This document shows, piece after piece, positions 35,801 to 50,800 of a stretch of 64,000 nt of DNA (within the stretch, counting starts at the first letter, position 1; every line of letters begins with the position of its first letter). Source of the stretch: Aspidapion aeneum. Taxonomy: Eukaryota; Arthropoda; Insecta; Coleoptera; Brentidae. The notes beneath the pieces were generated by a model. The model was not told the DNA's origin. It did not search any database and worked only from the letters and a program-made list of their open reading frames with translations. A program made the translations under genes and the position numbers. The DNA lies in contig OY755042.1 of NCBI GenBank assembly GCA_963576565.1, positions 4,082,112-4,146,111 on the forward strand, in the 5' to 3' direction.

Positions 35801-38800
35801 ATTTTTTGTAGGTTTGTCGGCCAGATTTATATTATTATATTACAAAATGTTATGGCACCAAGCGTTACAAAATTTTTTCCAGAAAACGATTACATCTTCC
35901 AACATAATTGTCCGGTGCACACAGCAAATATTGTGACACGATGGATGCAGGACAGAAATATTGAGTCCCTTCCTTGGGCCAGTTACAGCCCAGACATGAA
36001 CCCAATTGCAAATGTTTGGGGTGTCATAGTTAAACAATTGTACCAGCGAAACTTTTTGCCACAAAATGCTGAGCATCTTTGGGAAGGAATTTTAAATATT
36101 TGGGAAAGTCTTGCTGAACGGGAAGATTTTACGATCCCCTTTTATATCTATGCCTCATAGGCTCAAAAGGTTATCGTTGCAAATGGTGACATGACGAAGT
36201 ATTAGTTTTTAGTTGTGTAAATGGTGTAAATAGATACGTATATTTTTTTACTTTTAATAGCGTTCTCAAATTAGGTATTTTAATTTTACTTCTAACGTGT
36301 TTGCATTAAGTTCGTTTGCGTGTTGTTTAATATTGTTATTAATAAAATATTTAATAATCGTATTCTTTTCTAACTTTTGACCATAAAAGTGGAAACCTTA
36401 GTGTAAGACGGTTGTAGTAAAATTAGTTACCTTAATCGCCCTGTCGTTAAAGATAACCTATTTAAATTTTTCTGTCAAGTCAATAATATACACTGCTCAA
36501 AATAATTAAATACTTTTTGAAGTCGTAACTAAATTTATTGAAACCAGCTGTACAGCGTGTCCCATTTAAGATGGGATTAAATGGGAAACTTGGTTATTAT
36601 TAAAGATATAGATTTTCTGATTGCACCTTACCGTGCTCTTTTTTTGAGCCCTTAAAAATGTCGTAATCAGATTTTTGCTATACCCCGTAGTTTCGCTAAT
36701 ACAGGGAGTTTTTAAAAAAAATTGTATTTTAATTAATCCCTTCTATCTCGCTTATTTTGCGGGATATTTTTATTCTGTAAAAAGCTTTTCATGGCAACTT
36801 TTTTAGAAGAAAATAATGACGTTGTCAACTTTTTAAAATATTGTTTAGTTTTTGAGATATGGTATTTATCATAAAAATATTAAATACGGACCTGGATTTT
36901 TTTTATTACTATTTTGATTGGTTTCATGCTAGTATTATCATAAAATAATAAAAATTTAAAAATTTTTTGTTTCAAGGTAAAAAAAATATTTAATATTTCA
37001 AAAAAAAAATAGTCTGAATATTCCCAACATAAATATAAATTAAAACATGCTAGTTAAACAATTCTTAGTTTAACTGTTTTGATACTTAGCATAATAAAAT
37101 GGTTTTGCGTTAATTTACAGATTTATTTGAAACAAAGTCTACGAAAAATACAAAAAAAAAACAAATTACAAAAAATAACTAATTTTTCTGATTACCATTA
37201 TGTGTAAGACATTTTTGAGTAATTTTTCTTAACATATTTTGCATAAAAATATTTCTGCCATTTAAATATTGGGATTTTGTTGCTTGAATGAAGCAGTCAA
37301 ACATATCACATTTTTCAAAATCTGGATATGGTCGATTTGTAGCCAGTTTAAAATAATTGTAAGCCATTCACAAAAATGACAAGTAAAATGACAATGTCAA
37401 TTCCACGCTTTTGTTTTGTAAATTTCACGACCTGCTGTGCTACCATCAAATAATTAGTATAATATTATTTTTGTAACTTTTTAACGTTTTTTACTTTATT
37501 TATAAATCTTTTAATTATCATTACAAAACAGATAAAGTAAAAATCGTTCAACTAGTGTGTCTTGCAATTTTTAATTTATAATTACGTTGGAAATTTCCAG
37601 GTTCGGACTATAATTTTTTTTTCAAATATTAAATAGTTTTTTTTTTACCTTAAATCAAAAAAAATATTAAAGTTTTATCATTTTAAGGTAATAATAGCAT
37701 GGAACCAATCAAAGTAGTAATAAAAAAAATCCAGATCCGTATTTAATTTTTTTATGATAAATACCATATCTTAAAAGCTAAACAATATTTTAAGAAATTG
37801 ACAACGTCTTTATTTTGCTCTAAAAAAGTTGCCATAGAAAGGTTTTTACAGAATAAAAATATTTTGCAAAATAAGCGAGATACAAGGAATTAATTAAAAT
37901 GCAATTTTTTCAAAAACTCCCTGTATTAGCGAAACCACGTGGTATAGCAAAAATCTGATTACACCATTTTTAAGGGCTCCAAAAAAGAGCACGGTAAGGT
38001 GCAATCAGAAAATCGATATCTTTAATAATAACCTAGTTTTCCATTTAATCCCATCGAAAATGGGACACGCTGTACATACCTAGTTTCTTTAAATTATGAT
38101 GTTTCTTTGTTAGGAAAATATACACCTATTTACTTATTATTATTTAAAATATTTAACTGCGTTTGGTAGTTAAATCATAAGTATCTAATAGAAATATATT
38201 TTTTAATTATTTAATCATTTAGTATGGTGTTTATGGTAGGTTAATGGTTGATTTCGCCTTAACCTGCTTCTTGGATTCTTTAAGGTTCTGTTGCGTTTAG
38301 TTTAACTATAGTTCTAAAAAGGATGCAGGCAGTGGCGCCTGCTACAGGGAGGGCAACGGGGCAGTACCCTCCCAAAACTAGACAACAAACAGTATTTTTA
38401 ATTGATTTATTTAAAAAAAGTTAAATCTTCCCTTACGACATGATTGTCTAGTTCTTTTTATTATCTGTAGTTAACAACAAGCGATTCATTTGGTGAACTT
38501 TTTTAGCGTAAATAGTTACAAGCCGGCAGCGCCGCGCGGTGCAAGGTTTCAATTTCACCCGTTTTTTAGCGGTGTATGGGTGGGTGTTCTCGCGCAGGGG
38601 CGGGATGAATGTTTGTTTTAGTTGACGTCGGCCATATTTATCGTGCGAAAACGTTCGTTGCACTTTCTGCGTGTTGCCGGTTCTACCCTTAGTGAAGACG
38701 TATGAGTTTGTTTTCATTTGGGGTATGTCAGTAGTAAAAAGCCTTGCCGGTCGCGTATCATTGTTTGTTTTTGTTATCGTTTGTTTATAAAATGGAAATA

Positions 38801-41800
38801 AATACCGTCCATTACATAATTAACTGTGCAAATTGATATACGTTAACATATGAACTTCGATTACAAATAAAATCTTAAGGGCCACATAGACCGGACCTAA
38901 AAATCCTAAAAATTAACCAAAATGTTAGTACAAGTAATAAAAAATTATACGATGCTGAAAACTGGTTGTGCGGTTGTGAAAAACGAAATTATTTTTTTTG
39001 TTTTATTTGTCTTATTATGAACAATCCACGAAGTGATCCTGCGTGGGTGACAAAGGGAATGTTTGATAACAAGCACTTTAGTGAAAAGTTCAAAAGACAC
39101 AGAGTAAGTGGTATTCATTTAAATAACCACATAGAATTTTCTATGCTAGGGAAGACTGATATTAGGTGCCAATTGAATAGTGCTTATAGGCAAAACATTA
39201 CCGAACATAATGAAAATATGACAAAAATTAGAGATATACTTAGTAGGTTAATAGACTGTTTAAAATTCTCTGAGATTTTTGAGGTTGCTCTACGAGGCCA
39301 TAAAAAAGAAAGCGAATGGACTTTATCCATAAACAAATAAACTAAAAACTACACCAAGTAGCTGCTTGTTTGGAAAATACTAAAATAAAATTTCAATATT
39401 GTAACTGTTTTAGTACTTGTGAAAAAAAATGCTGAACAAAGTTTATGTACCTTCTTTAAGGGGCTGTATCTTAAAAAGGGATGCTTCAATGAAGTTTCTT
39501 TATATGAAAGATCCTTTTTTTTTTTTCGATGAGGAATCACCCCCTTAAATGGTGGGCGTGCTTTCGGGCTGTTCGGCCGTCGTCGTTGGAAATTCGTTCT
39601 CGACGTTTCGCCATCTCGAGTGGATGGCATCTTCAGGAGATGTTGACTGTTTGTCGGCTTCTCAAAGACTGGTGGTTAGTCTGTCGCGGGCGCAGGTTAT
39701 ATACGCTATGGTGGGCGGGGCGTATATCAGAGCTGGTCGGTGATTGGTCACTTTCCCGAGATTCAGTTTTGTTGTTATAAGCGAGCCGTTTAGTGTTTTT
39801 AAGAACCGGTACCCATGTTCTGTTAATTTTAAGAGTTTCTTCAGATCTGTTGAAGTTCTGCTGGTGTTTATGAATTTCGATTGCTTCTCTATAGAGTCTT
39901 GGATAGTATGAAGAGGAGGCGCAGAGAACTTGTGTGTCTTCGAATTTTATTCGGTGGTCTTCATTGTTTAGTGTGTGGTCTGCAACTGCGGATTTTTCCG
40001 TATGTCCGAGTCGACAGTTGGCTTTGTGTTCTTTAATTCTTGTGTTTACAGACCGTTTGGTTGTTCCGATGTAAAGGGATATATATCAAGCTATATATAT
40101 ATCGTAATATATATCATGATATATATCCGCGGAACCCTGGTTTAAAGTATCCTAAATTGGTAATTTCCTGATTAAGAAGTGGGGTTAAAATAAGATGAAG
40201 ATGTTAGCTCCTTAAAGCCTCTAGGGGCCGAGGGCAAAGTATAAAGTATATAAAATTAAGAAGTGATCCAAGTTTTGGTGCATTTTCCCTGACATAAGGC
40301 AGAGTATAAGTCAACTATTACTTTTTATAACCTAACTAGGTGGTTGGTTGAATAAGAAAAAAGTTTGGAATAGTGCAATTTTGTTCCCGTTTAACCAAAA
40401 TTGTATTTCTTACCGTTACCGAAATCCACAAGTAGTTAGTTTTATCTGGGACAGCCATATATATGAGTTAAGCTAAATAAAACCATTTCGATTTAAAAAT
40501 AATTTTTATATTTTCAGGCATGATGGCAATTTTATCTCTAATCATTATCACCCTAGTGGCATTGGTTAGAGAAAGCTCCAAGGGTTCTATTACGGATGTC
40601 AGCGCCAGGAAGCGAGTTCCTGCTATTTTGTTGCTCAAACTGTTCCTACTTATTCCCGAAGTGACGCTGAATATTTTTGGCACCATGTGGGCGTTTTGCC
40701 GAGATCTGGTGCAGTGTCCTTATGAAGGAAAATTTTCAAGGACTGTAATTGAAGGTAAGCGTCAAATTCGTGCGTTAATAGATAGTTTTTGGACATGCCT
40801 CTAAGCCCGATAACTTCACCGACAACCAGTGGGCGGATCCAGAATTTCCAGGGGGGAGGGGCCAAAGTGGCAGCAAACATCGAATATTTTTTTATTAGCG
40901 GTTTTTGATAGATCTAAGGTGTAAAATTTAATATATACAGGAGATTTATGGCACCGCAGGCGAAATTTTTTAAAAAATTAAGTAGAATTTTTGACAAATT
41001 TTAAATAATTGATGCTGCCAAACTAAAAAATTGGTTATAATGTCTGGAAGGAAGGGGGGCCCGGGCCCCTCTGCCCTCCCCCCTGGATCCGCAACTGCCG
41101 ATAACGATAACTGTACCCGAGACTGTACCAATATTTGACAGTTCAGCATTTTTGGTACTGGTTTTAGTCGACGCCGACGGTGCGGTTATTTCTCCTTTGT
41201 TTTGTCTAAAGGAAAATTTATTTGTAGTTTTATTTATTTGTTTGTTGTTTTTTTTGTGTTAAACAACTAGTTTAGAATGGAAATGTTTCGTATTACCCGT
41301 TTGTTTTGACTATCGTTGGGTAATAGGAAACATCGTAATGAGGCAATAAAAAATTGAATCTTTTTTGTTGCACTTTGATTTGAGTAGTAATGCACAGATT
41401 ACTAACCACAGAAATAGATTGGACACCCCCATGTTAAACTCTTAATACAATTAATGGCATTTGAACAGCGCCATCCCATAGCTGTCTGTTTGAACTAATT
41501 TTTGCGCTCTGCGCTTTGTATATTATTATACAGGTCAGTTGGTTTTTAATAATAAAATTATGACAAAAAAAATATGTCCAAATTTTGCATAATAGAATAA
41601 CAATTTATTTTAATCATAATTTATATTAGTATGAATACATTAAAAATCAGTAACTATTACACTTACACCGAACCGAACCGTAACGCAACAAGCACCTCTT
41701 ATTCTAAACCTTTTTTGAGAGAAGTCATCGCTCTGCTCTGCAAGATTTCACTTTCCGGTGATAAAACGCAAACACACCGATTTTTTTTTTTTTATCTCAA

Positions 41801-44800
41801 AACAAATGTGAAAAAAATTCTACTTCAACGCGAACATAAAAAATATCTTCGCGAAAAACAAATTTGACAAGTTTTATGAGTTTTATCGATGTGCACAGCA
41901 AGTGCTTGACAAATTCAAATTCCAAAAGACATTTAAAGACACGCTGGATACAGGGCTACGGATGCAGTGACCCTAGCATTTTCTGCTGGGATAGCGCCAT
42001 CGCGGAGCTATCGTCCTGAACTAAAAATACGGGGTGTAGCGCTAAAAATATTTGGCGTGAAAGCCGATTTGTCATTACTATTTTTTAATTGGTGTACTGT
42101 GGTAGTAATGTCACCTTCAAATTTGACTAAAGTGACTTATGTAAAGCTGTAAAAACGGCAGCTTGAAGAAATATTAAATGGCATCTAACGCAAATAGTCC
42201 ACAGTACACCGGTAGTTTAAGTGATGACTTACAGGTTGAATTCTCCCACATAGTTTTATTCGGCCGAGACGTCTAACTTTTTCCTATGCAAAAATTTTTG
42301 AAAGTGATTCTAACAGACTGCGCGGGCGCCAAAATCTTTTGAGCGTCGGATCAACTAATCCAAGCATATGATTTTGGGGACAATGTTGCCATTTACTTTT
42401 AAACAAATTTTTTAGGCAACAGAAAAAACAACAAGTATTAACTCTTAAGGGGGCAAACTTCGCCCGAAAACTTACCATTTGACAACACTGATATCGCATT
42501 TTTTAGCCAAATAGAAATAGAAAAAGAGAAAGCGGAACGCGTCGAAATTTTGAGGGGTAGTTGTTTAAAGCATTTTTAACAAACGTATCTTAGCAGTTTT
42601 TCGCGAAAACATTTTATTCAAAAAAAAAAAAAGTTATGGCTAAAACACAACAAATATTTCAAAACAATGTTTGGCATTTCAGTAGCCTAGTTGTGTTATA
42701 GAAAACTGTAGGGAAATTGTTTCGATTTTAGTATTTTTTGGAAATGTACAAAAGAAAATCAAAAATCTAACAAGATACGTTTGAAGATTTTAAAAAAATC
42801 TTGCATATGAACAGAAATAATGTTTCAAGTAGTTTTTTATAGAAGAGATCTATTAGGATTTACAAAGGCGTGCTCAATTTTATATTTGCTGCAGGACACC
42901 AAATCAGACAAGAGCCATCAACATTCTGACTGAAGCGCCACCCCCATATACCGGGGGCAAGTCAATTCGATTGAGAAAATTTAACTAAGATCACGTGACC
43001 CGGATTTTCACATTATTTTCAGATATTTTGAAAAAATAAAATGTCGTTTAATATAAGTTAAATGATTATAAGTAGGTATTTAAAGACATACAATTTTTTC
43101 TATTTACAAAACGTTTTTTAAAGGCTGGCCATAGCGTAACAAACAAAATAACGGGATTACGAACCAATTTATAAGATAAGTTTTTGATAATTAGTATATT
43201 TTAGTTAACAGAAGCTTGTGCTGTATTGAAAATAAAGCCCTTTTCATTTATTTATTACATAGCAAGAGAAGAAAGTGACAAATTTCACACGAGCGTGAGA
43301 AACTTACATTCTGTCGAGTTATGGAGCTATTTTTCCCACGGACACTGTTGAACTATACTAATTTTTGTAAATTTTGCGTAAATCAAATGAAACTGCTTTT
43401 CCGCACATGTATGGGAAAGTAGTTTGTAACACATGTGCGAAAAAGTATTGTGACAGTTTAACACTTTCCATACATATGCCGAAGTACTGAAAGTACTTGT
43501 CACACATGTGCAAAAAAATTTCTGCACACGGATGAAATTTAATGTTTTCTGAGGATGCAAATCGTGTAAAATCCAACATTTTTATATGTGGTCGCAGGAA
43601 ATAGTAATTTACCTAACCAGTGCGGAAGACGCACTAAACATTCGTTAAGTATGTAGGTACAATATTTTTTCTACGAGGTTGTGGAAACAAAAATAAAGTA
43701 CTACAATAAAAACAACTCATTTATTATATTTAATTTACAATGATTGCCGAAAACTTTACTTCCTATCCTGTGCAGCATCTGTGGATCAGGAGATCTTCTT
43801 TTTCATATTCTGGATCAATGATATCGGAAGGTCTTTAAATATATTTTGCTCTAGATGTATTTGGAGGCAGGCTCATAGTAACATTATGTGTTCCATTGTG
43901 GCTAAGTCTTCTTCGGGATTATCGGTATTTTCTATCACAGTAAATAAACACTTTTTTCTATTTTTATTTATAAGATGAAATGTCATCCCCTGGCTGAATC
44001 GAATTTGTCGCCTTAAATTATCTTAAAAATATAAATTACTGATGATATTTTTTATTTTTTTATATGGGTCAGTCTTGAAATAATGTACACTTTCTGAATA
44101 TTTTTTTTGGATTAATAATATTTTTGTTTTTTGAAGTTTTTCATTTTTATAAAATTGTTTGATACAATACTTTTATGTACTATGTCTGGCTAAGATCGTA
44201 AAAAATGTTTTGTAGGTTTTTTACCAAAAATAAAAATTAGTCCACAGAAAATACATTTTTAACTACAGAAGTAACTTTGGCTAAAGAATTGTAAATTGGA
44301 GAATATGTATTACTTTCAGAGCTTAATTGCCCCAAAAAAGTTGAAATGAAGAACATAGTAATTTATATATTTTTTTAAATTTAAATTAAGTAATATCCAC
44401 AGAAGTGGCAAAAATGTCCACGGAACGGACACAAACTAAAACATAATGCTAACACGAGTTAAAAACTACAAAATATGCTAAGAATTTATCTAGAAAAGAT
44501 TTTTAATAATATTGATGATGTATTTTAATTAAAAAGGAAAAACAATGCTGGTTGAATTCACTTCTGCTGACCTGTGTCACTTCCATGGACAACCGCTGTC
44601 CACAAAAGTGATGTCCACAGAAGTGATTTTTTACCGCCAACATTTGTTTACAGAATGAAAAATGTTAGGTTAAGTTTCCTTATTTCAACAAATGAAACAT
44701 TTTTGCACCATAACTTCATATAAACAAAAAAAATAAAACTGTTTTGATTCTTACCCCTTTCATAGATGGCAGAGAAGTGATCACACCAGCTTGACGCAAA

Positions 44801-47800
44801 TAATTTCACAATATTTTCACTAAAAAATATGAAAAACAAAACACAGCATGACGCTACCAATCAAAAATCGAGGTTATTGGGACGAATGCGCATTAAAACA
44901 TACGAACTGGAAGCACATAGTTGCCAACATGTCGGAAATTTATTGGATTATTGTGCTGGCCACAGAAGTGACGTTGTAGTATGTATTTAAATAAAATAAA
45001 TTCAAAATTCAATTTAAAGTATGGATACATTTGTTTTGATGGTTTAAAAATGGCAAAAAAATACAGATAGCTAATGCCTGTCATATTGTGATATGAGTAT
45101 CAACCAAACTAATTTACTTTAAAAATTGTATAAGAACCTATAATGAATTGATACTGAAAAATCACAAGTAGTTACTTCCACAGAAGTGATATTTACCTGC
45201 ATTTTTAAATTATTTTAAATTGGGATTTTCTTTTTTCGTATATTTTAGGCAGCGGTTTCTAAAGAATATGTACCACCATATAATAAAAACAAAAAATTAG
45301 TTTTAAGCAGTTTTTTATTAATTAATAATTAATTAAAATATGGGGAAAACACCTGTTTGTACACTTTTTCAAGAATGACCCATATGTAGTTTAATTTACC
45401 GAATGCTGCCCAGGCCAAACTTACTATATATTCTGCTACTTGTTCTATTTTCTCTTGGTTTATTCTGATCATGATATCTTCATCTGTGTTTATTATGATT
45501 TTAGTTTTAGTGTTGCTTGAGTATGAACTTCAAGCCTACACTTTTAGCTGCTGCATCCAGTTCTTCCAGTATTTTTATCAGGTCTTCTTTCTTATCTGTT
45601 ATTAAGGCGATATCATCAGCATATCTTAAATGGTTCAAGTATTGTCCGTTTACTTTGATGCCTATTTCTTCTCATTCTAATTTTTTTAAAACATCTTCTA
45701 GGGCCTGGTTACATAGTTTAGGGGATATTGTCTCACGACACCTCTTCTTATGCGGATTGGCTTATTGGTTCCTTTGTGTATTTAAATTTTATTGGGGAGA
45801 ACAAACGAGCTCGCGTTATGGCATCGACATTATATTTTCTTTTAAATCTGCGCAGTAGAAAAGGCGATTAAATTTATTCGACTCGTTTATATCTAAACAC
45901 TTGCTTTTTTATCTTTATTCTCTAAAAAGACTCTCTGTTAAAATGTTTTGACAAGTTTTTTTCTAATAATGAAAAGAAAAGAGCGGTGAGACACCATCTA
46001 CCTATATATTTATTTTATTTTCAGCTTTGGTAGTGTTCAACTGGGCCTTGTTCGGATTGGCGGTGTTCGGATTAGCAATGGTCTTTGACCCACTTGGGTC
46101 CAAACGGTATTACGATGTTCACGATTCGCCCAGTGCGGGCGAGTCCCTCCGCCACCGCAAGGGAACGAGCATTTGGAAGAGAAGATTTAAATGGGCGTTT
46201 TGCTGGGTCAGGTCTGATGAACATGGTCATGAGGCTTTTCAACAGGTAACATATTTATTAATTATTTGAAACTCGTAGACCATGATAGAGTAGAAACGAA
46301 ATTTTGGACTTCCATTTTCTTTATTTGTTTTAAACGCGTTTTGGTTAGTTAGTATCTCTAACCGTTTTCAAGTGTAAACTTAACAATCCAATCTGCACGA
46401 TACTACTTGGTATGCAGTCAGGTGTGACGGTCCTCCCCCTTTTTTAATCCTTGAAGGCTTGCTTTTCATAAGAAGTGGTTTCCTTATGATTGGTATGCAT
46501 GTGCTTGGTTGACTGAAATCTTTGTTCTGCATTATAAATGAAACTAGAAAACTTTCGTTTTTGCCAATGCGACTCCTTATGCATAACTGTTTATTATTAC
46601 TACAAATATTTACGGCTCTTAAATACAAACTTCTTGTAACTTCTTGTTTTGTAGCAACAGAATGGAAGTTATTTAGATACTATCTCGTGTGTATGGGTTT
46701 TGTATATATGTGAATGTTTCTGCTTGGATGTTTGAATGTTTCTGTCTATTTGTTTGACAAGAAAATCCAAAAAAGGTAAGGCCGAATCTTTTTAATATTC
46801 ATTGTGCATTGATTGTTGCTCGAATACCGTTGAGATTGTGTAGAAAATTCTGCAGTTCGTCTGACTTGACTCTTGTTGTGTTGATCGTATGGTCCTTAGA
46901 ACCACTCCATGTAGATGTTTGCTACCACTGGCGAAGACGAGAAAGACGAACCCATTGGAAGTCCACCATTTTGCTCGTAAACCTTATGTTTCATGTGAAA
47001 ATTACAGGCCCTCCATCGATAACGTTGTTCTCTTGTGAAGTATATCATCAGTTTCTAATTTGCTTTTGTTGATGCTGAGTGACTCATTTATTGGCCCGTC
47101 ATTATTATTATTTTCTACATCAAAACTTAAAAATTTATCGCCAGGATTTAATTCGATCTTTTTCAAAATCTCGACAGAATGTTCCAAGTTTTTGACAAAA
47201 GATTCGGACTTACCCTGTAATGGTTGAATTATTTCTAACAAAAACCTTGACAAAGTGCTGGTCGGTGAGTCCCTGGACCTGCTAGTTGGTCGCAGTTGGG
47301 GAATAAAATGTGATGCCTTACTGTGGTGTGTAGTCAGGCGGGATCTAACGGCGGGGTATTTTTTTTATAACCTAGTTTAAACATACTCCGACTAAATCAT
47401 AAATGTTTTGCTTATAACTTATTTAAGGTGTTATCTCAATTTACATTTCAGCGTGACATCTGTCCGTGCTTTTTTATCTCCGGTTATACAAAATGGCTTC
47501 CAACTCGCTAGACCGATTTTAATGAAATCTACGAAGGTGCTTTCTTCTTCACTTTTTATCAACTTTAAAATATTGACGGTAAAATATATGAAAAATAAGT
47601 CTTTTTACAATTTTAAGCATCGTATCTTAGTTTGACTGCTTGAAACAAAAAATGAAAATTGAGATTTTTTAAATGTGCTGCCGACCAATAGGTAATATTT
47701 TTTTTTTCTAAAAAGGGCAACAGTAATTAATTTTAGTTAGCACATTAGCTATTAAGGGAGTTCAGGGTCTTCTCATGTAATTGAGCCTCGTGATGCAAAT

Positions 47801-50800
47801 TGCAAACGACACGCAATACAACTAATCGAACATTATGTCATTTTTGCACGTGTAATAGTAGGGTATAATGAATAAAAACTGATTGATTTTATTACATTTT
47901 TAATCTTTCAAAAAAATTGTATGTATAAACTTTATAACTTTGTAAATATATCGCAAATGGTTTTTACACGGAGCTGCATAAAATTTAGGAAAGTGACCAA
48001 GGGGTACTCTGGATTACTGACCACGAATCCAACAGGACAATAAAAATCTTCTCCGACAATCAAGCAGCCTTAAGAGCGCTTGATTCCTATACGGTCTCAT
48101 CGAGAACCGTGAGGAGCTGTAAAGATTCGCTGAATGCGCTTGGTAGCGCTAACAATGTATCATTAGTATGGATACCAGGGCATTCTGGGCACGAGGGAAA
48201 TGAGGCCGCAGACCTAGCAGCGAGGGAAGCGGCATCTGCCGAGTTTTTCGGCCCCGAGCCAGCCTTGGGGATATCATACAATGCTGCTAAATCAACCATA
48301 TTAAAATGGATGGAGAATAGCTTTCAACAATACTGGATAAATATACCAGAACTGGCTCACTCTAAAGAGTTCATTAAAGGACCTTGTAGAAACAGAGCTA
48401 GGAACATTATTGGACTTACCAGACAGGAGATACGTATAGTGACTGGTCTTTATACGGGTCACTGTCGACTGAGAGTGCCCATGCACAGAATGGGACTAAC
48501 AGAAGAGACCGAATGTAGACTCTGTATGGAGGATGACGAAACAGTCAGACATGTACTGTGCGAATGTCCGGCTATTGCACGTTTACGTCAGAATACTTTC
48601 GGTAAACCTCAGATCGACTCAGAAGATCTGAACAGTGTCTTACCCAAACTGATAGCCGGCCTTTTTGGAGGATTAGGCATACAGTGGTGAGAAACCACTC
48701 AAAAGTGAGCCACAATAGACCCACTGGTGGTCGCAGTGGAAGGGCTGCAAGGCCCACTCACATATGAATCATCAATCATCAATCATCATAAAAGTTCGAT
48801 GATACAAATCACAAAATATATAATTTATTTAAACACTGCCAAAAGTATTATAAAAACCCTTTATATTGTACCTACAAGAATTATTAACAAACTTACATAT
48901 GCATTATCTTATGTTATACATTCTTGGATTTGGTAATTTAGTATGGCCCAGAACGTCGACAATTTGGTCAGAAAAATGGTTGAATTTTTAGCACAATACT
49001 TTAGGTATACAAGGTGTTATATTTAAAAAGGTTGCCACACTCTAAGGAGTGATTCTTTAATTGATTTTTTTTCAACTGACGTATCATGCTCTAGGAGTTC
49101 TAGGAAGCACTACCAATGCCAATAGATAGTTTAGTTTGGTCCCATATTTAAATACCAGCATGTATAATCTATTAAATATCACCGTCACTATTAGCGCTCC
49201 TTATGTGTACCAAAACAGAACTTACAAAAATTGCATGAAATATTTGTGTCAAAATATTTACTCAGAAAATAAAGGCTCTGGGACAGAAGAGCGATGAAAA
49301 AAGAGCAATTTTCAAAACAACGGCCTCTTTTTCAGCGACTTTCAGTTCAGTGACATCCCAAAATAGCAAAATCCTAAAAGGGCGACGTTTAAAACAGCGA
49401 GACGATAAAACAGCAACATAATTAAAAAAACAGCGATATCTCGTTCTTCAATAGGGATTTAACGGTTGACTTTCATTATCAGGTTATTTCAAAATGTCGC
49501 AATGGCAGTTACTCATTCTGATGAATAACATTTATAATCTCCAGGTTGCAGCATTGCTGAGCACATTGTTCCGCAGCACGGATTTAGTTCCTTCTGATAT
49601 TTTGGCGGGCTGCGTTCTTCTGCGAGTCAAACAGAAACGAGAGACCAGGGAGATGAGAAGAATTATGATGCTGTCTGATGACGATCCAAAATACTCCTCA
49701 GGTAACAATACTTTTAACTAACTACCTAGGTGAAAAAAATCCTGCATAAACAAGATTAGTATACTAATGGAAAGTCTAAAATTCAGTTTGTGAAATATTT
49801 TTTATACGACTGTCTTGTAAAAGGGGGTTTTGCGCACGGAGAACACGATCTGAAAATGGCATTTTGCGCACGTTGTATGCAAAACGTTTTGCACACGCTT
49901 ATGTCATTTTTGCGCACGCCTATGTAATACCTAAATACAATATATTTTGTCTTTTTTTAAAAAGTTTGAGTTTAGCATGTCGAAAACCCGATTAAAGGTA
50001 TTATTCCACGATAAAAGTTTGTAAACAAATTAATCGTTCAGTATTGGGTTATTACTTATGTCTGATCAAAAGTTTGTAGTTTCCAATATTTAACGCGAAA
50101 ATGGTTTAACCCCACACCTGACACCATTTTGTAACTCATAATGCGCGACAGAACTAGACCAGTTTTTTTTTCATTTTAAAAGTGTAACGTTTTACATATC
50201 CACCGCGCGATATTTCTTCATCTTATCTTTAAACGCTTCATGTACAATAAATTAATAACCTAATATTTTATGATGTTCTTGATGATCTTTTAAGTTTAAA
50301 TGTACAGCGTGTCCCATTTTCGCTGGGATTAAATGGGAAACTCGGTTATTATTAAAGATATCGATTTTCTGATTGCACCTTATTGAGCTCTTTTTTGGAG
50401 CCCTTAAAAATGGTGTAATCAGATTTTTGCTATACCTCGTGGTTTCGCTAATACAGGGAGTTATTGAAAAAATTTCAATTTAATTAATTCCTTGTATCTC
50501 GCTTATTTTGCCAGGTATTTTTATTCTGTAAAAACTTTTCTATGGCAACTTTTTTACAGAAAAATAATGACGTTGTCAATTTTTTAAAATATTATTTAGT
50601 TTTTGAGATATGCCATTTATCATAAAAAAATTAAATACGGACCGGGATTTTTTTTATTACAATTTTGATTGGTTCCATGCTATTATTACCTTAAAATGAT
50701 AAAACTGTAATATTTTTTTGATTTAAGCTTAAAAAAAACTATTTAATATTTTTTAAAAAATTATAGTCCAAACCTGGAAATTTCCAACGTAATTATAAAT

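Larger units (their letters stand above)
39590..40079 (-). mobile_element. Penelope-like element 3' fragment (PLE copy 3)
   Basis: A 5'-truncated copy of a lineage different from PLE copies 1 and 2. It contains the GIY-YIG C-terminal domain and a hammerhead-like core, and is bounded on the right by an AT-rich palindrome (40079-40131). Confidence 0.8.

Noticed and set aside
38448..38717. 89-codon minus-strand ORF in the hAT leader
   Set aside because: Basic, low-complexity composition in a GC-richer leader; nothing family-like.
45517..45858. 113-codon plus-strand ORF
   Set aside because: It is the antisense of the LINE reverse transcriptase, whose minus-strand reading contains YADDIALI.
48087..48299. 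Minus-strand ORF over the RNase H region
   Set aside because: Antisense shadow of the LINE frame that contains [12 protein letters not shown].
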